Positions 16,857 through 26,009 of a stretch of DNA of 64,000 bases are shown here, piece after piece (the first letter of the stretch is position 1; each line of letters opens with the position of its first letter). Made by a program: the position numbers and the translations under genes. Origin of the DNA: Bog-950 sp044225825 (lineage in GTDB: Bacteria; Bacteroidota; Bacteroidia; Chitinophagales; LD1); NCBI GenBank assembly GCA_044225825.1, contig JBGAIB010000009.1, positions 62,001 to 126,000 of the forward strand, written 5' to 3'. Under the pieces are notes generated by a model that worked only from the letters and a program-made list of their open reading frames with translations, searched no databases and was not told the DNA's origin.

Positions 16857-19800
16857 ATGAAATTCAGATTGCTTGTTGCAAGCCTGCTGCTTATCGGAAC
16901 CCAAGCCATTGCCCAACAGGGTGGTGCCTCTACCAAAGTAGAAAGCGCTTCACAAAATAACCAGGGATCTAATAGCCTTAGTCAGCCACAACAACGTTCG
17001 CGCGACCCTAAAGGAGTGCCTGTTAGAGGTGCTATCCAGGAAGCCAAGCCTATCGAAGAACGTAAACTGGACCCCACCAGGGTTAGGGTGCAAAGTACGG
17101 ATCCTGCGGCCCTTGCAGCTTCAAGCGCAAGCAGCGCATCAAACTTTCAATACGATACTGTTCCCGGCGATCCGTTTCATGCACGCATCTACACCCTGGG
17201 CAATGGCCTGAAGGTGATGATCAGCGTTAACAAGGATGCACCGCGTATACAAACCCTTATCGCTGTTAAGGCCGGTAGCAAATTCGATCCACCCGCCACA
17301 ACAGGCTTAGCGCATTACCTGGAACATATGATGTTTAAAGGTTCGCATGACTTCGGTACTAAGAACTGGGCATCTGAAAGCGTATTGCTTGATTCGATTT
17401 CAGCCAACTTCGAATACCATAAGGAAGCCACCGATGAAGCAGTAAAGAAGGCCATCTATGCCCGTATCGATTCGTTTAGTTACGAAGCATCCAAGTTTGC
17501 CATCCCTAACGAGTACGACAAAATGATGACCTCCTTGGGCGCGCAGGGTACAAATGCCTTTACCTCTACCGATATGACGGTGTATGTAAACGACATTCCT
17601 TCCAACGGCCTCGATAAGTTTCTTGCTTTGGAAAGCAATCGTTTTAAGACCCTGGTACTGCGCATCTTCCACACCGAGTTGGAAACGGTATACGAAGAGT
17701 TTAATCGCAATCAGGATAATGACCGTGTATGGAGCGACCACTCGATTGATAATGCTTTGTTGCCTAATCATCCGTATGGCACCCAAACTACTATTGGTTT
17801 AGGCGAGCATCTTAAGAACCCTTCGATGGTGAATATTCACAATTACTTCGATAGATATTACCGTCCCAATAACGTAGCTATCATTTTGGTTGGCGACCTG
17901 GATCCTGATAAAGCGATAACTGCCGTTGAGAAGAACTTTGCTGATTGGAGTCCTACCCGTATTCCGGCGTTTGTAAAACAGGAAGAACCCAAAGTAGAAA
18001 AGCCAATTGAACGCGAATACCTGGGCCCACAGGCTGAACACGTTTATATCGGCTATCTTTTTGATGGCGCTAACAGCCACGATGCAATGATGGCCCGTTT
18101 GGTAGATATGATATTGGCTAACGGCGAGGCAGGACTTATAGATCTTGATTTAGTTCAACAACAAAAGGTGCTGAATGCTTACTCTTTTGTTGATGAGAAC
18201 ACCGATTACAGCTTCCATAAATTCTTCGGAGAACCTAAACAAGGCCAGAAACTGGAAGAGGTGAAGGAGTTGATGCTGGGCGAAATTGAAAAGGTAAAGA
18301 AAGGTGAATTCGGCGATTGGATCTTGCCTGCCATTATTCAGAATTTACGTTTACAACGTATGCAGCAAGCCGAGAAGAACGATGGCCGCGCCTATGTGTT
18401 AATGGGTACGTTTGTACACAACATCGAGTGGCAGCAATGGGTGAACGAGATTGATGAAATGGCGAAAGTTACTAAGGCCGATATCGTAAACTTTGCGAAT
18501 CAACATTATGGCAACAACTATGCTGTTTGCTACAAGCGCCAGGGCGAGGCCAATGTACATAAGGTGGAGAAGCCTAAAATTACGCCGGTAGTAATGAACA
18601 AGGAAGATGTGTCGGGCTTTAAGAAACGTTGGGAAAGCATGCCACAACCTTCGCTCACTCCTAAGTTCCTCGATTTTCAAAAAGATATTACGCATTTGCA
18701 GTTAAGCCGTGCAGGCGTGCCTTTCGATTACATCCGTAATGATGTAAATAAAACATTCAGCCTGAATTACATTTTCGATATGGGCACGGATAACATCCGC
18801 GACCTTGGCCTGGCAATCAGCTATCTGGAATATCTGGGTACCAATAAATACACCGCAGAACAGCTGAAAACCGAGTTTTACAAACTTGGCTTAAGCTTTG
18901 GTGTTAGTAGTGGCCGCGACCGCGTGTATGTTTCGCTTTCTGGTTTAGAAGCTAACCTGGAGAAAGGCATTGAGTTGTTTGAACACGTGCTGGCAAATGT
19001 GAAGCCCGATAAAGAAGTTTATCAGGCACTGGTGATGGACATTATGCAAGGACGCGAAAATGCCAAGAAGAATAAGAATACTATTCTGTACAATGCCCTC
19101 GGCAGCTATGCTAAGTATGGCGCCTTAAATCCGTTCAATAATGTAATGAGTGAACAGGATTTACAGAATGAGGATGTGAATCACCTGGTTAACCTTATTA
19201 AATCGTTAAGTAGCTACAAACACCGCATCTTCTATTATGGGCAGCGCGAACCTAAAGCCGTATTAGATGTAATGAATAAGCTGCATAATGTAAACGACAA
19301 GCTGAAAGATTATCCTGCAGCCAAAAAGTATCCTGAGTTGCCGATTGACAAGAACAAGGTATATGTGTGTTATTATCCGATGAAGCAAGCCGAGATCGTA
19401 ATGTTGGCGAAGGATGAGGTATTCAACAAAGATCTCTATCCGTATATCTATCTATATAACGATTACTATGGGTCGGGGCTAAGCAGTATTATGTTCCAGG
19501 AAGTGCGCGAGAAAATGGCCTTGGCCTACTCAGTTTACAGCAGTTTTGGTGTTCCGCAATATGCTAACGAATCGCACTACCTCAGTTCTTATGTAGGCAC
19601 ACAAAGCGATAAGCTGCGCACTGCATTAGCTAAAATGAACGAGCTATTGAATAATATGCCTGAAGTGCCGCAGCAGTTTGAGTCGGCACGCGCAAGTGTG
19701 GTAAAAACACTGGAGAGTGATTGGATTACCCGCTCGGACATTTACTGGGCCTGGGACCGTGCCAGAAAGCGTGGATTGGATTATGATGTTAGAAAGGTGA

Positions 19801-19979
19801 TTTACGAAAAGGCAAAAATCCTAACCCTGGAAGAGATACATAAGTTCTTTAACCTACATGTTAAAGGCAAACAATATGCTTACCTGGTTGTGGGTAAAAA
19901 AGATGATCTGAATATGGACGCCTTAAAAGAGCTGGGCCCCGTAGAAGAGCTTAGTTTAGAAAAGGTATTTGGTTATTAA
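16857..19979 (+). CDS. Two-domain M16 (insulinase/pitrilysin) zinc peptidase
   Basis: 1040 aa with a signal peptide (MKFRLLVASLLLIGTQAIAQ). Residues about 20-95 are an unusual low-complexity Ser/Gln/Ala stretch. The catalytic M16 half follows: KAGSKFDPPATTGLAHYLEHMMFKG carries the inverted zinc motif HXXEH (about 152-156), and the third ligand Glu lies in ELETVYEEFNRN near 282. The second, usually non-catalytic half has the R/Y motif VREKMALAYSVYSSFG near 880. The size fits periplasmic M16 peptidases of Bacteroidota, which degrade peptides in a closed chamber. A terminator follows the gene. Confidence 0.92.
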   Translation: MKFRLLVASLLLIGTQAIAQQGGASTKVESASQNNQGSNSLSQPQQRSRDPKGVPVRGAIQEAKPIEERKLDPTRVRVQSTDPAALAASSASSASNFQYDTVPGDPFHARIYTLGNGLKVMISVNKDAPRIQTLIAVKAGSKFDPPATTGLAHYLEHMMFKGSHDFGTKNWASESVLLDSISANFEYHKEATDEAVKKAIYARIDSFSYEASKFAIPNEYDKMMTSLGAQGTNAFTSTDMTVYVNDIPSNGLDKFLALESNRFKTLVLRIFHTELETVYEEFNRNQDNDRVWSDHSIDNALLPNHPYGTQTTIGLGEHLKNPSMVNIHNYFDRYYRPNNVAIILVGDLDPDKAITAVEKNFADWSPTRIPAFVKQEEPKVEKPIEREYLGPQAEHVYIGYLFDGANSHDAMMARLVDMILANGEAGLIDLDLVQQQKVLNAYSFVDENTDYSFHKFFGEPKQGQKLEEVKELMLGEIEKVKKGEFGDWILPAIIQNLRLQRMQQAEKNDGRAYVLMGTFVHNIEWQQWVNEIDEMAKVTKADIVNFANQHYGNNYAVCYKRQGEANVHKVEKPKITPVVMNKEDVSGFKKRWESMPQPSLTPKFLDFQKDITHLQLSRAGVPFDYIRNDVNKTFSLNYIFDMGTDNIRDLGLAISYLEYLGTNKYTAEQLKTEFYKLGLSFGVSSGRDRVYVSLSGLEANLEKGIELFEHVLANVKPDKEVYQALVMDIMQGRENAKKNKNTILYNALGSYAKYGALNPFNNVMSEQDLQNEDVNHLVNLIKSLSSYKHRIFYYGQREPKAVLDVMNKLHNVNDKLKDYPAAKKYPELPIDKNKVYVCYYPMKQAEIVMLAKDEVFNKDLYPYIYLYNDYYGSGLSSIMFQEVREKMALAYSVYSSFGVPQYANESHYLSSYVGTQSDKLRTALAKMNELLNNMPEVPQQFESARASVVKTLESDWITRSDIYWAWDRARKRGLDYDVRKVIYEKAKILTLEEIHKFFNLHVKGKQYAYLVVGKKDDLNMDALKELGPVEELSLEKVFGY

Positions 19980-19992
19980 AATATGAATGGAT

Positions 19993-20029
19993 AAATCAAA
20001 AAGGCCGGTAGTGCCGGCCTTTTTGATTT
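19993..20029. terminator. Bidirectional terminator between convergent genes
   Basis: A perfect 16-bp stem (AAATCAAAAAGGCCGG and its complement) with a TAGTG loop. It has A-rich and T-rich flanks on both sides of a GGCCGG/CCGGCC core, so it can serve both the M16 peptidase gene and the lipoprotein gene that ends at 20043 from the other strand. Confidence 0.88.
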
Positions 20030-20042
20030 ATGGGGGTAGCTA

Positions 20043-20630
20043 TTATTTAGGTAATGAATCAACAAGGCAGGCAGTGTAAACCGAATCGGTGGGATTGCTC
20101 GCATTATGCTTGTCCATTGCCTGTTGAATGCTGGTCATAAAACCAGGGCTTGAATAGGTTTCGGGGCAACGCATTTCGTTGTTGTTTTTGATGATGGCAA
20201 AATACAAAGTGCCGGGGCCTCCAATTTTGCCCAGTATACTGCCCGCTGTAATGTTATCATTTACTTGCAGGGTGGTAGACTTTAAGCCACTGTAATACAC
20301 CGAGTATACCGAGTTTATTTTGTATTGCGCTGTAATGGCAATTGTGCCATCATTGTTGGTGGCAATACTGTTTATAATTCCCTGGCAGGCTGCCTGTATG
20401 TTTTGGGTTGTATCCGTAAAGTGAATGGTATATCCTTTGTTTATTTCCGAAGATGGCAGTGTAGCACCAAAGGCGTAAAACTTATCGACTGTAGCATAGC
20501 TGGCTATGGGTGTAGAAAGTGAAGGAGGATTGGTGTCAGCAGGTAGGGCTGAAATGGGGTAATTACTGGTGCACGAGGCAACAAGGAACAAAGCGGTTAC
20601 TAAACCGGCTATTTTATACATATTGGTCAT
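20043..20630 (-). CDS. Lipoprotein, possibly with an M23/LytM-like domain
   Basis: 195 aa when started at ATG 20630; an ATG at 20621 and one at 20651 are also in frame. The lipobox is LVASC, within MYKIAGLVTALFLVASC. Residues about 60-185 show the order of an M23/LytM-like beta fold: TIHFTDTTQNIQAACQGII, INSVYSVYYSGLKS, NDNITAGSILGKIGGPGTLYFAIIKNNN. The catalytic HxxxD and HLHFE residues of active M23 peptidases are not visible (LYFAII stands where HLHFE would be), so any such domain would be degenerate. Divergent from the T9SS gene at 20740. Confidence 0.7.
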   Translation of the reverse strand: MTNMYKIAGLVTALFLVASCTSNYPISALPADTNPPSLSTPIASYATVDKFYAFGATLPSSEINKGYTIHFTDTTQNIQAACQGIINSIATNNDGTIAITAQYKINSVYSVYYSGLKSTTLQVNDNITAGSILGKIGGPGTLYFAIIKNNNEMRCPETYSSPGFMTSIQQAMDKHNASNPTDSVYTACLVDSLPK

Positions 20631-20739
20631 TTGCGGACAAATTAAAGGCAATTCCTGAAATAGATGGTAGTGCCATCCCGGTCTGGTATGTTAACTGCCC
20701 GGAATTACAGGACATTAATCAAAATCCTATCTTCGGCAT

Positions 20740-22590
20740 ATGAAGCGTATTTTGTGTTTGGCTATCGTGTTTGCCGCTTTGCTAACCAGGGCGCAGGGGC
20801 CTGTTATGCAGGTAGAGCGGAGCCTGAGTGCCCCTTTAACAAAGGTGATTCGGTTCAATGACCCGGCCTTGCAGGATTGGGAACCCTTGGTGCTAACCAT
20901 TAAAGAACAGCCCAAACCGGCTTCGGATTATGGTAACAGAAAGGAATACCTGCACCAACAACGCCTGCAACATCAGGCGATAAAGCAAACCCGGCAGGGC
21001 CGTGCCCTACCCGAAGCCCCGGTAATGTTGACCAACTTTACGGCCAATGTATCGCAAAGCACGCCTAACGATAACCACCTGGCTATTTCTAACAATGGTA
21101 AAATAGTAAGTGTGGTTAATACCAATATCCGCATTTACAATGATACCGGTGCGCTGGTTAGCAGTAAAAGCCTGGCTACCTTTGCCAATTCGCTGGGCCT
21201 GCTTACACAGATAAGTGACCCTAAAGTGGTTTATGATCCTGTTGCTGACCGGTTTGTCCTGGTGTTTTTTACCGGCAGTACCAGCACCAAGTCGCATATT
21301 ATCGTGGCCTTCTCGCAAACGGCAGACCCTGCTGCCCAATGGAACTTTTACTCGCTGAGCGGTAATATGCTGAATGATACTACCTGGAGCGATTATCCGA
21401 TTATCAGTATTTCTGACAAAGACTTCTTTATGACCTTTAATCACTTGAAGGATGGTTATGATTGGAAAACCGGATTTCGCTATTCGGCGATATGGCAAAT
21501 TGATAAGCAAAGAGGTTATGACGGCGATACTCTTCAGTTCAACTTTTGGCACGATGTGAAGTGGAACGGAGCACCTGTTTGGAACATTTGCGCCGTGCAG
21601 GGTGGTAGCGGGCCTGTAGGTCCTGCGTCCTACTTTCTGTCGGTTAGGCCCGGCGATTTGAGTAATGACACTGTGTTTCTTCATAAGATTTCCGATTCGT
21701 ATCAATCCGGTAATGCCCAATTCAGTTCGGAGGTATATACTACGGATGTGAACTATGGTTTGCCCCCTAATGCACCGCAACGCGGCGGCCAATACCTGGC
21801 TACTAATGATGCCCGGGTGCTGTCCGCCTTCATTGAGAACGACCGTATACAATGGGTGCAGAACACCATTCATCCTTCCACTTTTACCTCTGCTGTTTAC
21901 CTTGGCCAAATTGAACAGGTCTCCACGAATCCGGTAATAACAGGCCAGATAATCGCTAACGACAGCATTGATTATGGTTACCCTTCTATTGCCTATGCTG
22001 GTAACAACCAGTGGGATAACCGCGCCTTTATTACCTGCTCCTATTCTTCGCCGGATACCTTCCCCGGCACTGCCGCTTTTTACCGTGATGCGCAAGGGGC
22101 TGTATCGGAGATGCTGGTGATAAAGCCCGGCGAAAGCGAAGAGGACGTATTGCTGGATAGTGTAGAACGCTGGGGCGATTACACCGGCATACAGCGCAAA
22201 TACAACGAACCGCATACTGCCTGGCTATCGGGTTCTTATGTAAGCCCTTCGCATGTGTACCGCACATGGGTGGCTAAATTGGTAAATACCGACTCTTCGG
22301 TGGTTTCGTTGATACCTACGATGCCGGCCGGTTTGAATAGTAAGGTATTCCCTAATCCTGCTTCCGAACGGTTTACCCTGCAGATAGAATTGCCTAACAA
22401 CAACTTCGCCAGCTTCTCCATTTACGATGCAGCAGGTAACCTGGTGCGCACCTTGCTGGAGGATAACTTTAAAGCCGGTACGGCGGTATTTACGTTTAAC
22501 ACACAACATCTGGCCAACGGTATTTACTTCCTGCGTATTACTGATTACGGTACGCTTTTGAAAACAGAGAAGATCATTGTTCAACACTAA
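20740..22590 (+). CDS. Secreted protein with T9SS type A sorting domain
   Basis: 616 aa with a signal peptide (MKRILCLAIVFAALLTRAQG). Residues about 85-520 look like a beta-propeller or sialidase-like fold with repeated blade-like segments (DPKVVYDPVADRFVLVFF, SDYPIISISDKDFFMTFNH, YPSIAYAGNNQWDNRAFITCS, WGDYTGIQRKYNEP). The C-terminal 85 residues form a T9SS type A sorting domain (KVFPNPASERFTLQI, YDAAGNLVRTLL, LANGIYFLRITD, TEKIIVQH). It should be exported by T9SS. Ligand unknown. The stop codon lies just ahead of the sigma-factor gene; the two are in the same frame and probably the same transcript. Confidence 0.8.
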   Translation: MKRILCLAIVFAALLTRAQGPVMQVERSLSAPLTKVIRFNDPALQDWEPLVLTIKEQPKPASDYGNRKEYLHQQRLQHQAIKQTRQGRALPEAPVMLTNFTANVSQSTPNDNHLAISNNGKIVSVVNTNIRIYNDTGALVSSKSLATFANSLGLLTQISDPKVVYDPVADRFVLVFFTGSTSTKSHIIVAFSQTADPAAQWNFYSLSGNMLNDTTWSDYPIISISDKDFFMTFNHLKDGYDWKTGFRYSAIWQIDKQRGYDGDTLQFNFWHDVKWNGAPVWNICAVQGGSGPVGPASYFLSVRPGDLSNDTVFLHKISDSYQSGNAQFSSEVYTTDVNYGLPPNAPQRGGQYLATNDARVLSAFIENDRIQWVQNTIHPSTFTSAVYLGQIEQVSTNPVITGQIIANDSIDYGYPSIAYAGNNQWDNRAFITCSYSSPDTFPGTAAFYRDAQGAVSEMLVIKPGESEEDVLLDSVERWGDYTGIQRKYNEPHTAWLSGSYVSPSHVYRTWVAKLVNTDSSVVSLIPTMPAGLNSKVFPNPASERFTLQIELPNNNFASFSIYDAAGNLVRTLLEDNFKAGTAVFTFNTQHLANGIYFLRITDYGTLLKTEKIIVQH

Positions 22591-22644
22591 TATTGCAACC
22601 TGGCACAGACCGAGCAACATATAAAACCGGAACCCGAAAAATGG

Positions 22645-23199
22645 GTGGAGCGCTACGCGGATAGTTTGTATGCCTATGCACTGGCCCGTTTACGTAAAGC
22701 AGAGGTTGCAGAGGACCTGGTGCAGGATACCTTTTTCAGTGCACTGAAAGCACTGGATACCTTTGAGGCACGCGCTACGGAAAAGACCTGGCTTACTGCC
22801 ATACTGAAGCGGAAGATTATTGACTACTACCGCAAAAAGAGCACACAGAATGAGCGCAGTATTTTGGATCAGGAGGGTGGTGGAACATTCATGGATTATT
22901 TTTTTAATAAGGAAGAATCGGGTTATGGACATTGGGCGGATACTGCGGCCCCCACAGCCTGGGGTAAGGATTTTGAAACCAGTGTTGAAAGCGATCAGTT
23001 TAACGATATACTGAAACAGTGCCTCGATAAATTACCGGCGAAGTGGTCGGCGGCGTTTACCCTGCGCACGATGGACGACCTTGACTCGGAAGAAATTTGT
23101 AAGGAATTGGGCTTAACCCCCTCTAATTACTGGGTGATCATGCACCGGGCCAAACTTCAATTACGCGAGTGCCTGCAAACCAACTGGTTTAACAGTTAA
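22645..23199 (+). CDS. ECF sigma-70 family RNA polymerase sigma factor
   Basis: 184 aa from GTG 22645. Region 2 is VERYADSLYAYALARLRKAEVAEDLVQDTFFSALKA with the typical WLTAILKRKIIDYYRKK, and region 4 is LDKLPAKWSAAFTLRTMDDLDSEEICKELGLTPSNYWVIMHRAKLQLRECL. The family usually has a Trp and several residues before the VERY motif, and the open frame continues upstream through EPEKW to CTG 22600, so the true start may be a non-ATG codon upstream. A GTG start at 22645 is the standard choice. It is followed after 9 bp by a small Cys-containing protein, probably its regulator. Confidence 0.87.
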   Translation: MERYADSLYAYALARLRKAEVAEDLVQDTFFSALKALDTFEARATEKTWLTAILKRKIIDYYRKKSTQNERSILDQEGGGTFMDYFFNKEESGYGHWADTAAPTAWGKDFETSVESDQFNDILKQCLDKLPAKWSAAFTLRTMDDLDSEEICKELGLTPSNYWVIMHRAKLQLRECLQTNWFNS

Positions 23200-23208
23200 A
23201 AATAAGTA

Positions 23209-23472
23209 ATGACGCTACTGCAAGCTTTTAAGATGACCTGTGCCGAAGCCACCCGCCTGCACGAACTAAAACGCGAAGGCCGTTTAAGCTTTATGCAACG
23301 CTTTGGTTTGTGGTGGCATACCAGCATTGTATGCAGCTTATGCCGTTTGTTTTTTAAGCAAGTTGCTCAGTTGGAGCGTGCCGCCGCGCAACTGGCTGAA
23401 CGTCCTGCTTTGATGGATGAAAGCAAGAAGGCCGAAATGGCTGCAAAAATTGCTGATGAACTGAAGCAGTAA
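23209..23472 (+). CDS. Small zinc-finger-like putative anti-sigma factor
   Basis: 87 aa, no membrane segment. The motif is CAEATRLHELKREGRL followed about 20 residues later by HTSIVCSLCRLF, giving a Cys/His set (C11, H18, H38, C43, C46) like the zinc-binding anti-sigma domain. Many short proteins downstream of ECF sigma genes in Bacteroidota share this layout. The C-terminal 35 residues are an Ala/Glu/Lys-rich helix. The 9-bp gap to the sigma factor gene supports co-expression and a direct role in controlling it (inference). Confidence 0.7.
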   Translation: MTLLQAFKMTCAEATRLHELKREGRLSFMQRFGLWWHTSIVCSLCRLFFKQVAQLERAAAQLAERPALMDESKKAEMAAKIADELKQ

Positions 23473-23480
23473 TCACCTAC

Positions 23481-23963
23481 CTAAAACACCTGCTTAATCA
23501 GTAACTGTTTGCCATTAAATACCACAGTTTCTCCTTCCTTTTTATGTTGAACCGCCAACGCCAACGGAGCCTTTGGTGAAAGCAGAAAATATTTTTGGGC
23601 CTCTATCTGGGTAGCACCAAGGCCTGCTGCCATAAAGGCGGCAAAGTCGCCACAGATTACTACACTGCCGGGAGCCACGGTATGATGCAAGGCACCGGTT
23701 TGCAAACTGTTTACAAAGTCCAGTTCCTGTAAGGCGGCTTCCAACTGTTCGCCCAGCATTTCCTGCTGCAGGTGGCCCATAGCTCTTGAGGTTTCGTATT
23801 TGTCGCCGGCGGAACTTTTGTCCTCGCTGTTGGCTGCCTCGCGGGCCGCATCTACCGATTGATTAAAACCTTCAATGCGTTCCTTTAAAATGGCCACGCA
23901 ACGCTTTTTTAGTTCCTGCTTTAGCAGCAGCTTTTGCTCGTCGTTTAACTTTAATGCCTCCAT
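23481..23963 (-). CDS. GreA/GreB C-terminal-like small protein
   Basis: 160 aa. The N-terminal 80 residues are a long charged helix region (KLLLKQELKKRCVAILKERIEGFNQSVDAAREAAN, then AMGHLQQEMLGEQLEAALQELDFVNSL). The C-terminal half looks like the FKBP-like domain of GreA/GreB: VAPGSVVICGDF, YFLLSPKAPLALAVQHKKEGETVVFNG, LLIKQVF. A helical hairpin plus this domain is the shape of factors that enter the RNA polymerase secondary channel. Proteins of this group are often mislabelled 3-oxoacyl-ACP synthase; there is no such domain here. The acidic tip residues of a true cleavage factor cannot be assigned with certainty. Confidence 0.7.
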   Translation of the reverse strand: MEALKLNDEQKLLLKQELKKRCVAILKERIEGFNQSVDAAREAANSEDKSSAGDKYETSRAMGHLQQEMLGEQLEAALQELDFVNSLQTGALHHTVAPGSVVICGDFAAFMAAGLGATQIEAQKYFLLSPKAPLALAVQHKKEGETVVFNGKQLLIKQVF

Positions 23964-23969
23964 GAGTGT

Positions 23970-25019
23970 TTAACTTTTGAGGGAGGCAAGATCAATTACA
24001 AAGCGGTATTTCACATCATTCTTCAGCATACGTTCGTAGGCTTCGTTGATATAGGGCATGTTGATGACTTCCACATCGGCTGTTATATTATGTTCGGCGC
24101 AGAAGTCTAGCATTTCCTGCGTTTCGGCAATGCCCCCGATTAATGAACCGATAATGCTACGGCGTTTGGCGATAAGGGTGAATGCAGGCACTTCGTTTGC
24201 CTCGGGTGGCACGCCCACGATAATCATGGTGCCATTGGTGGCCAGCATATTCAGATACATGCTATAATCGTGTTTGGCCGATACGGTGTTTAATATATAG
24301 TCGAATTTGCCTTTTAGGGCAGCCACCTCAGCGGCATTGGTTGTAAGGGCAAAATGGTGGGCTCCCAGTTTCAGCGCGTCGGCCTCCTTGTTTTTACTGG
24401 TGCTAAGCACGGTAACTTCGGCACCAAAGGCTTTGGCAAACTTAACGCCCATGTGCCCCAGGCCACCAAGACCTACCACCGCCAGTTTATGACCCGGCCC
24501 AACCTTGGTATAACGCAGGGGGCTGTATGTGGTAATGCCTGCGCACAACAGGGGGGCCACGCCTTGCAGGGGCAGTTTATCGGATACGCGCAGGGTGTAA
24601 TTTTCATCTACTACTATCTGGGTGGAATAGCCCCCGTAGGTAGGGGCTTTGGTAACCCGTTCAAGGCCGTTGTAGGTGCCCACCATACCACTATCGCAGT
24701 ATTGCTCCAGGCCGGCCCGGCAGTTAGGGCAGGTGCGGCAGCTATCTACAAAACAACCTACGCCGGCAAAATCGCCAACGCTGAATTTGCTGACCTTACT
24801 GCCCACAGCGGTTACACGGCCTACAATCTCGTGGCCGGGGACCATGGGGTAGCGGCTACCGCCCCATTCATTGCGCACCTGGTGAATATCGGAATGGCAA
24901 ACTCCGCAATACAGAATCTCGATCTGCACATCGTATTCTCCTGTATGGCGGCGTTCGAAGGTAAAAGGGGCCAGCGGGGTAGTAGCACTTTGCGCGGCAT
25001 AAGCTTTGGTTGAGGTCAT
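23970..25019 (-). CDS. Zinc-dependent NAD(P) alcohol dehydrogenase (CAD/YahK-like)
   Basis: 349 aa. The catalytic zinc ligands are seen in YCGVCHSDIHQVRNEWG (Cys near 38) and GHEIVGRV (His/Glu near 63). The structural zinc loop is GCFVDSCRTCPNCRAGLEQYCDSG, and the Rossmann motif is VVGLGGLGHMGVKFAKAFGAEVT near 180. The overall pattern matches the cinnamyl-alcohol-dehydrogenase / YahK group, which reduces a wide range of aldehydes with NADPH. It lies 6 bp ahead of the GreA-like gene on the same strand and may be co-transcribed. Confidence 0.9.
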   Translation of the reverse strand: MTSTKAYAAQSATTPLAPFTFERRHTGEYDVQIEILYCGVCHSDIHQVRNEWGGSRYPMVPGHEIVGRVTAVGSKVSKFSVGDFAGVGCFVDSCRTCPNCRAGLEQYCDSGMVGTYNGLERVTKAPTYGGYSTQIVVDENYTLRVSDKLPLQGVAPLLCAGITTYSPLRYTKVGPGHKLAVVGLGGLGHMGVKFAKAFGAEVTVLSTSKNKEADALKLGAHHFALTTNAAEVAALKGKFDYILNTVSAKHDYSMYLNMLATNGTMIIVGVPPEANEVPAFTLIAKRRSIIGSLIGGIAETQEMLDFCAEHNITADVEVINMPYINEAYERMLKNDVKYRFVIDLASLKS

Positions 25020-25423
25020 ATCTTCTGGTTATTAAGTTCGTTGAATTAGGTAAAACAACATTAAGCAATAAATTGTTTTTGGTGCTGCCATTTGTTAGTG
25101 CTGCCGCTGCAATAGTGTCCGCCACTGCCAGGTGGCAAGCCATCCGCAGGACTACGGGTAGTTTATATTGCTATTAAATAAGAAACAATAATGCTGTTAA
25201 AGGTTTATTAATTAATGACAGGGTACATAGAAATATCGACCCCTTTAGCACTTATTGGTAACAACTAATGGAGCTGCTATAACAGAACAGGCGCAGTAAG
25301 CGTAAAGAGAGGGATACGGAGGATGTATTACACTTCAACAACCCCCTTTTCACAGCGTTCTGATAATAAACAGATACCGGCCGGCACCTGGCCGGCGGTA
25401 AGCAGCAGGCAGACGGACCTATA
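25020..25423. other. 404-bp intergenic region
   Basis: No gene is recognised. A GC hairpin CCGGCCGGCACCTGGCCGG is present around 25378-25397, between the alcohol dehydrogenase promoter side and the 3' end of the next minus-strand gene; it has no T run on the minus strand close by and is only a possible terminator. The rest is AT-rich and without visible signal. Confidence 0.4.
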
Positions 25424-25672
25424 TTATTTAGCGGCTTTCTTTTTAGCCTTGGCTTCCTTCGGCTTTTTGGCTTCGGCTTCATTTACCCAAACGCCTTTTT
25501 TCATCTGGCCAAGCACCACTACTATTTTGCTTCGCTTATACATTTCGGCATTGGCCAGCATTTCCTGTTCGGTATCGGACCGCACCTTAACGCCTTTATC
25601 GGCATCTTTAGAGCGGACTTCGATATAATAACCATCCCGGAATGTGACCGGTTTTGTTGGTGGACGACCCAT
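25424..25672 (-). CDS. Small basic protein of unknown function
   Basis: 82 aa starting at ATG 25672 (MGRPPTKPVTFRDGYYIEV); an upstream in-frame start at 25696 is less likely. Residues 1-60 are mixed alpha/beta, and the tail (about 60-82) is a Lys/Ala/Glu-rich stretch ending KKKAAK, like histone-H1-type tails. Such tails often bind nucleic acid, but no known domain was recognised. It stands alone between two longer intergenic regions. Confidence 0.65.
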   Translation of the reverse strand: MGRPPTKPVTFRDGYYIEVRSKDADKGVKVRSDTEQEMLANAEMYKRSKIVVVLGQMKKGVWVNEAEAKKPKEAKAKKKAAK

Positions 25673-26009
25673 AGCATTTTTATTTAACCTTGTCAAGATA
25701 AACTAATATGTCATACCCTTCACTTGCTTTATAAACATTTTTGCGTTCCTCAGGGATAGCTTTTGTGAAGGCTGTGGCAAATTTTTCCTGTTTATGCCCA
25801 AAATCTGTGATTTTGCAGATGTTTTGATGTTAAAACACCTAATTTCTACCAAAAGCGTTCCTTCCAGGTTGTATGGTGATGATGTGCAAAAAAACAAGTG
25901 CCAGGAGGTTGTTAAAGCAGGTCTTTAGGCCATTTTAACCAACGATGCTGCTTCTATTTTTGAAGCCCTGCAGGTTTAAAGTAAAAGACTACAGCTTACT
26001 TTTGGGAAT
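25673..26009. other. 337-bp divergent intergenic region
   Basis: It separates the small basic-protein gene from the DUF7793-like gene. A promoter for the latter is proposed at 25933-25962. The open frame at 25703-25897 on the minus strand has no start signal or recognisable domain and is not called. Confidence 0.4.
25933..25962 (+). promoter_or_regulatory. Possible promoter of the 26010 gene
   Basis: TATTTTTG at 25955-25962 is a full TAnnTTTG match, and TTTTAA at 25933-25938 stands 22 bp upstream at the place of the -33 TTTG. A leader of about 40 nt would result. A second TACTTTTG at 25997-26004 is too near the start codon unless the mRNA is leaderless. Confidence 0.4.

Noticed and set aside
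21007..22215. 402-codon antisense frame inside the T9SS cargo gene
   Set aside because: The plus-strand product has a signal peptide and a sorting domain; the antisense product shows no domain.
25703..25897. 64-codon minus-strand open frame upstream of the small basic-protein gene
   Set aside because: No domain, no clear start signal, and it would sit in the promoter region of the adjacent genes.
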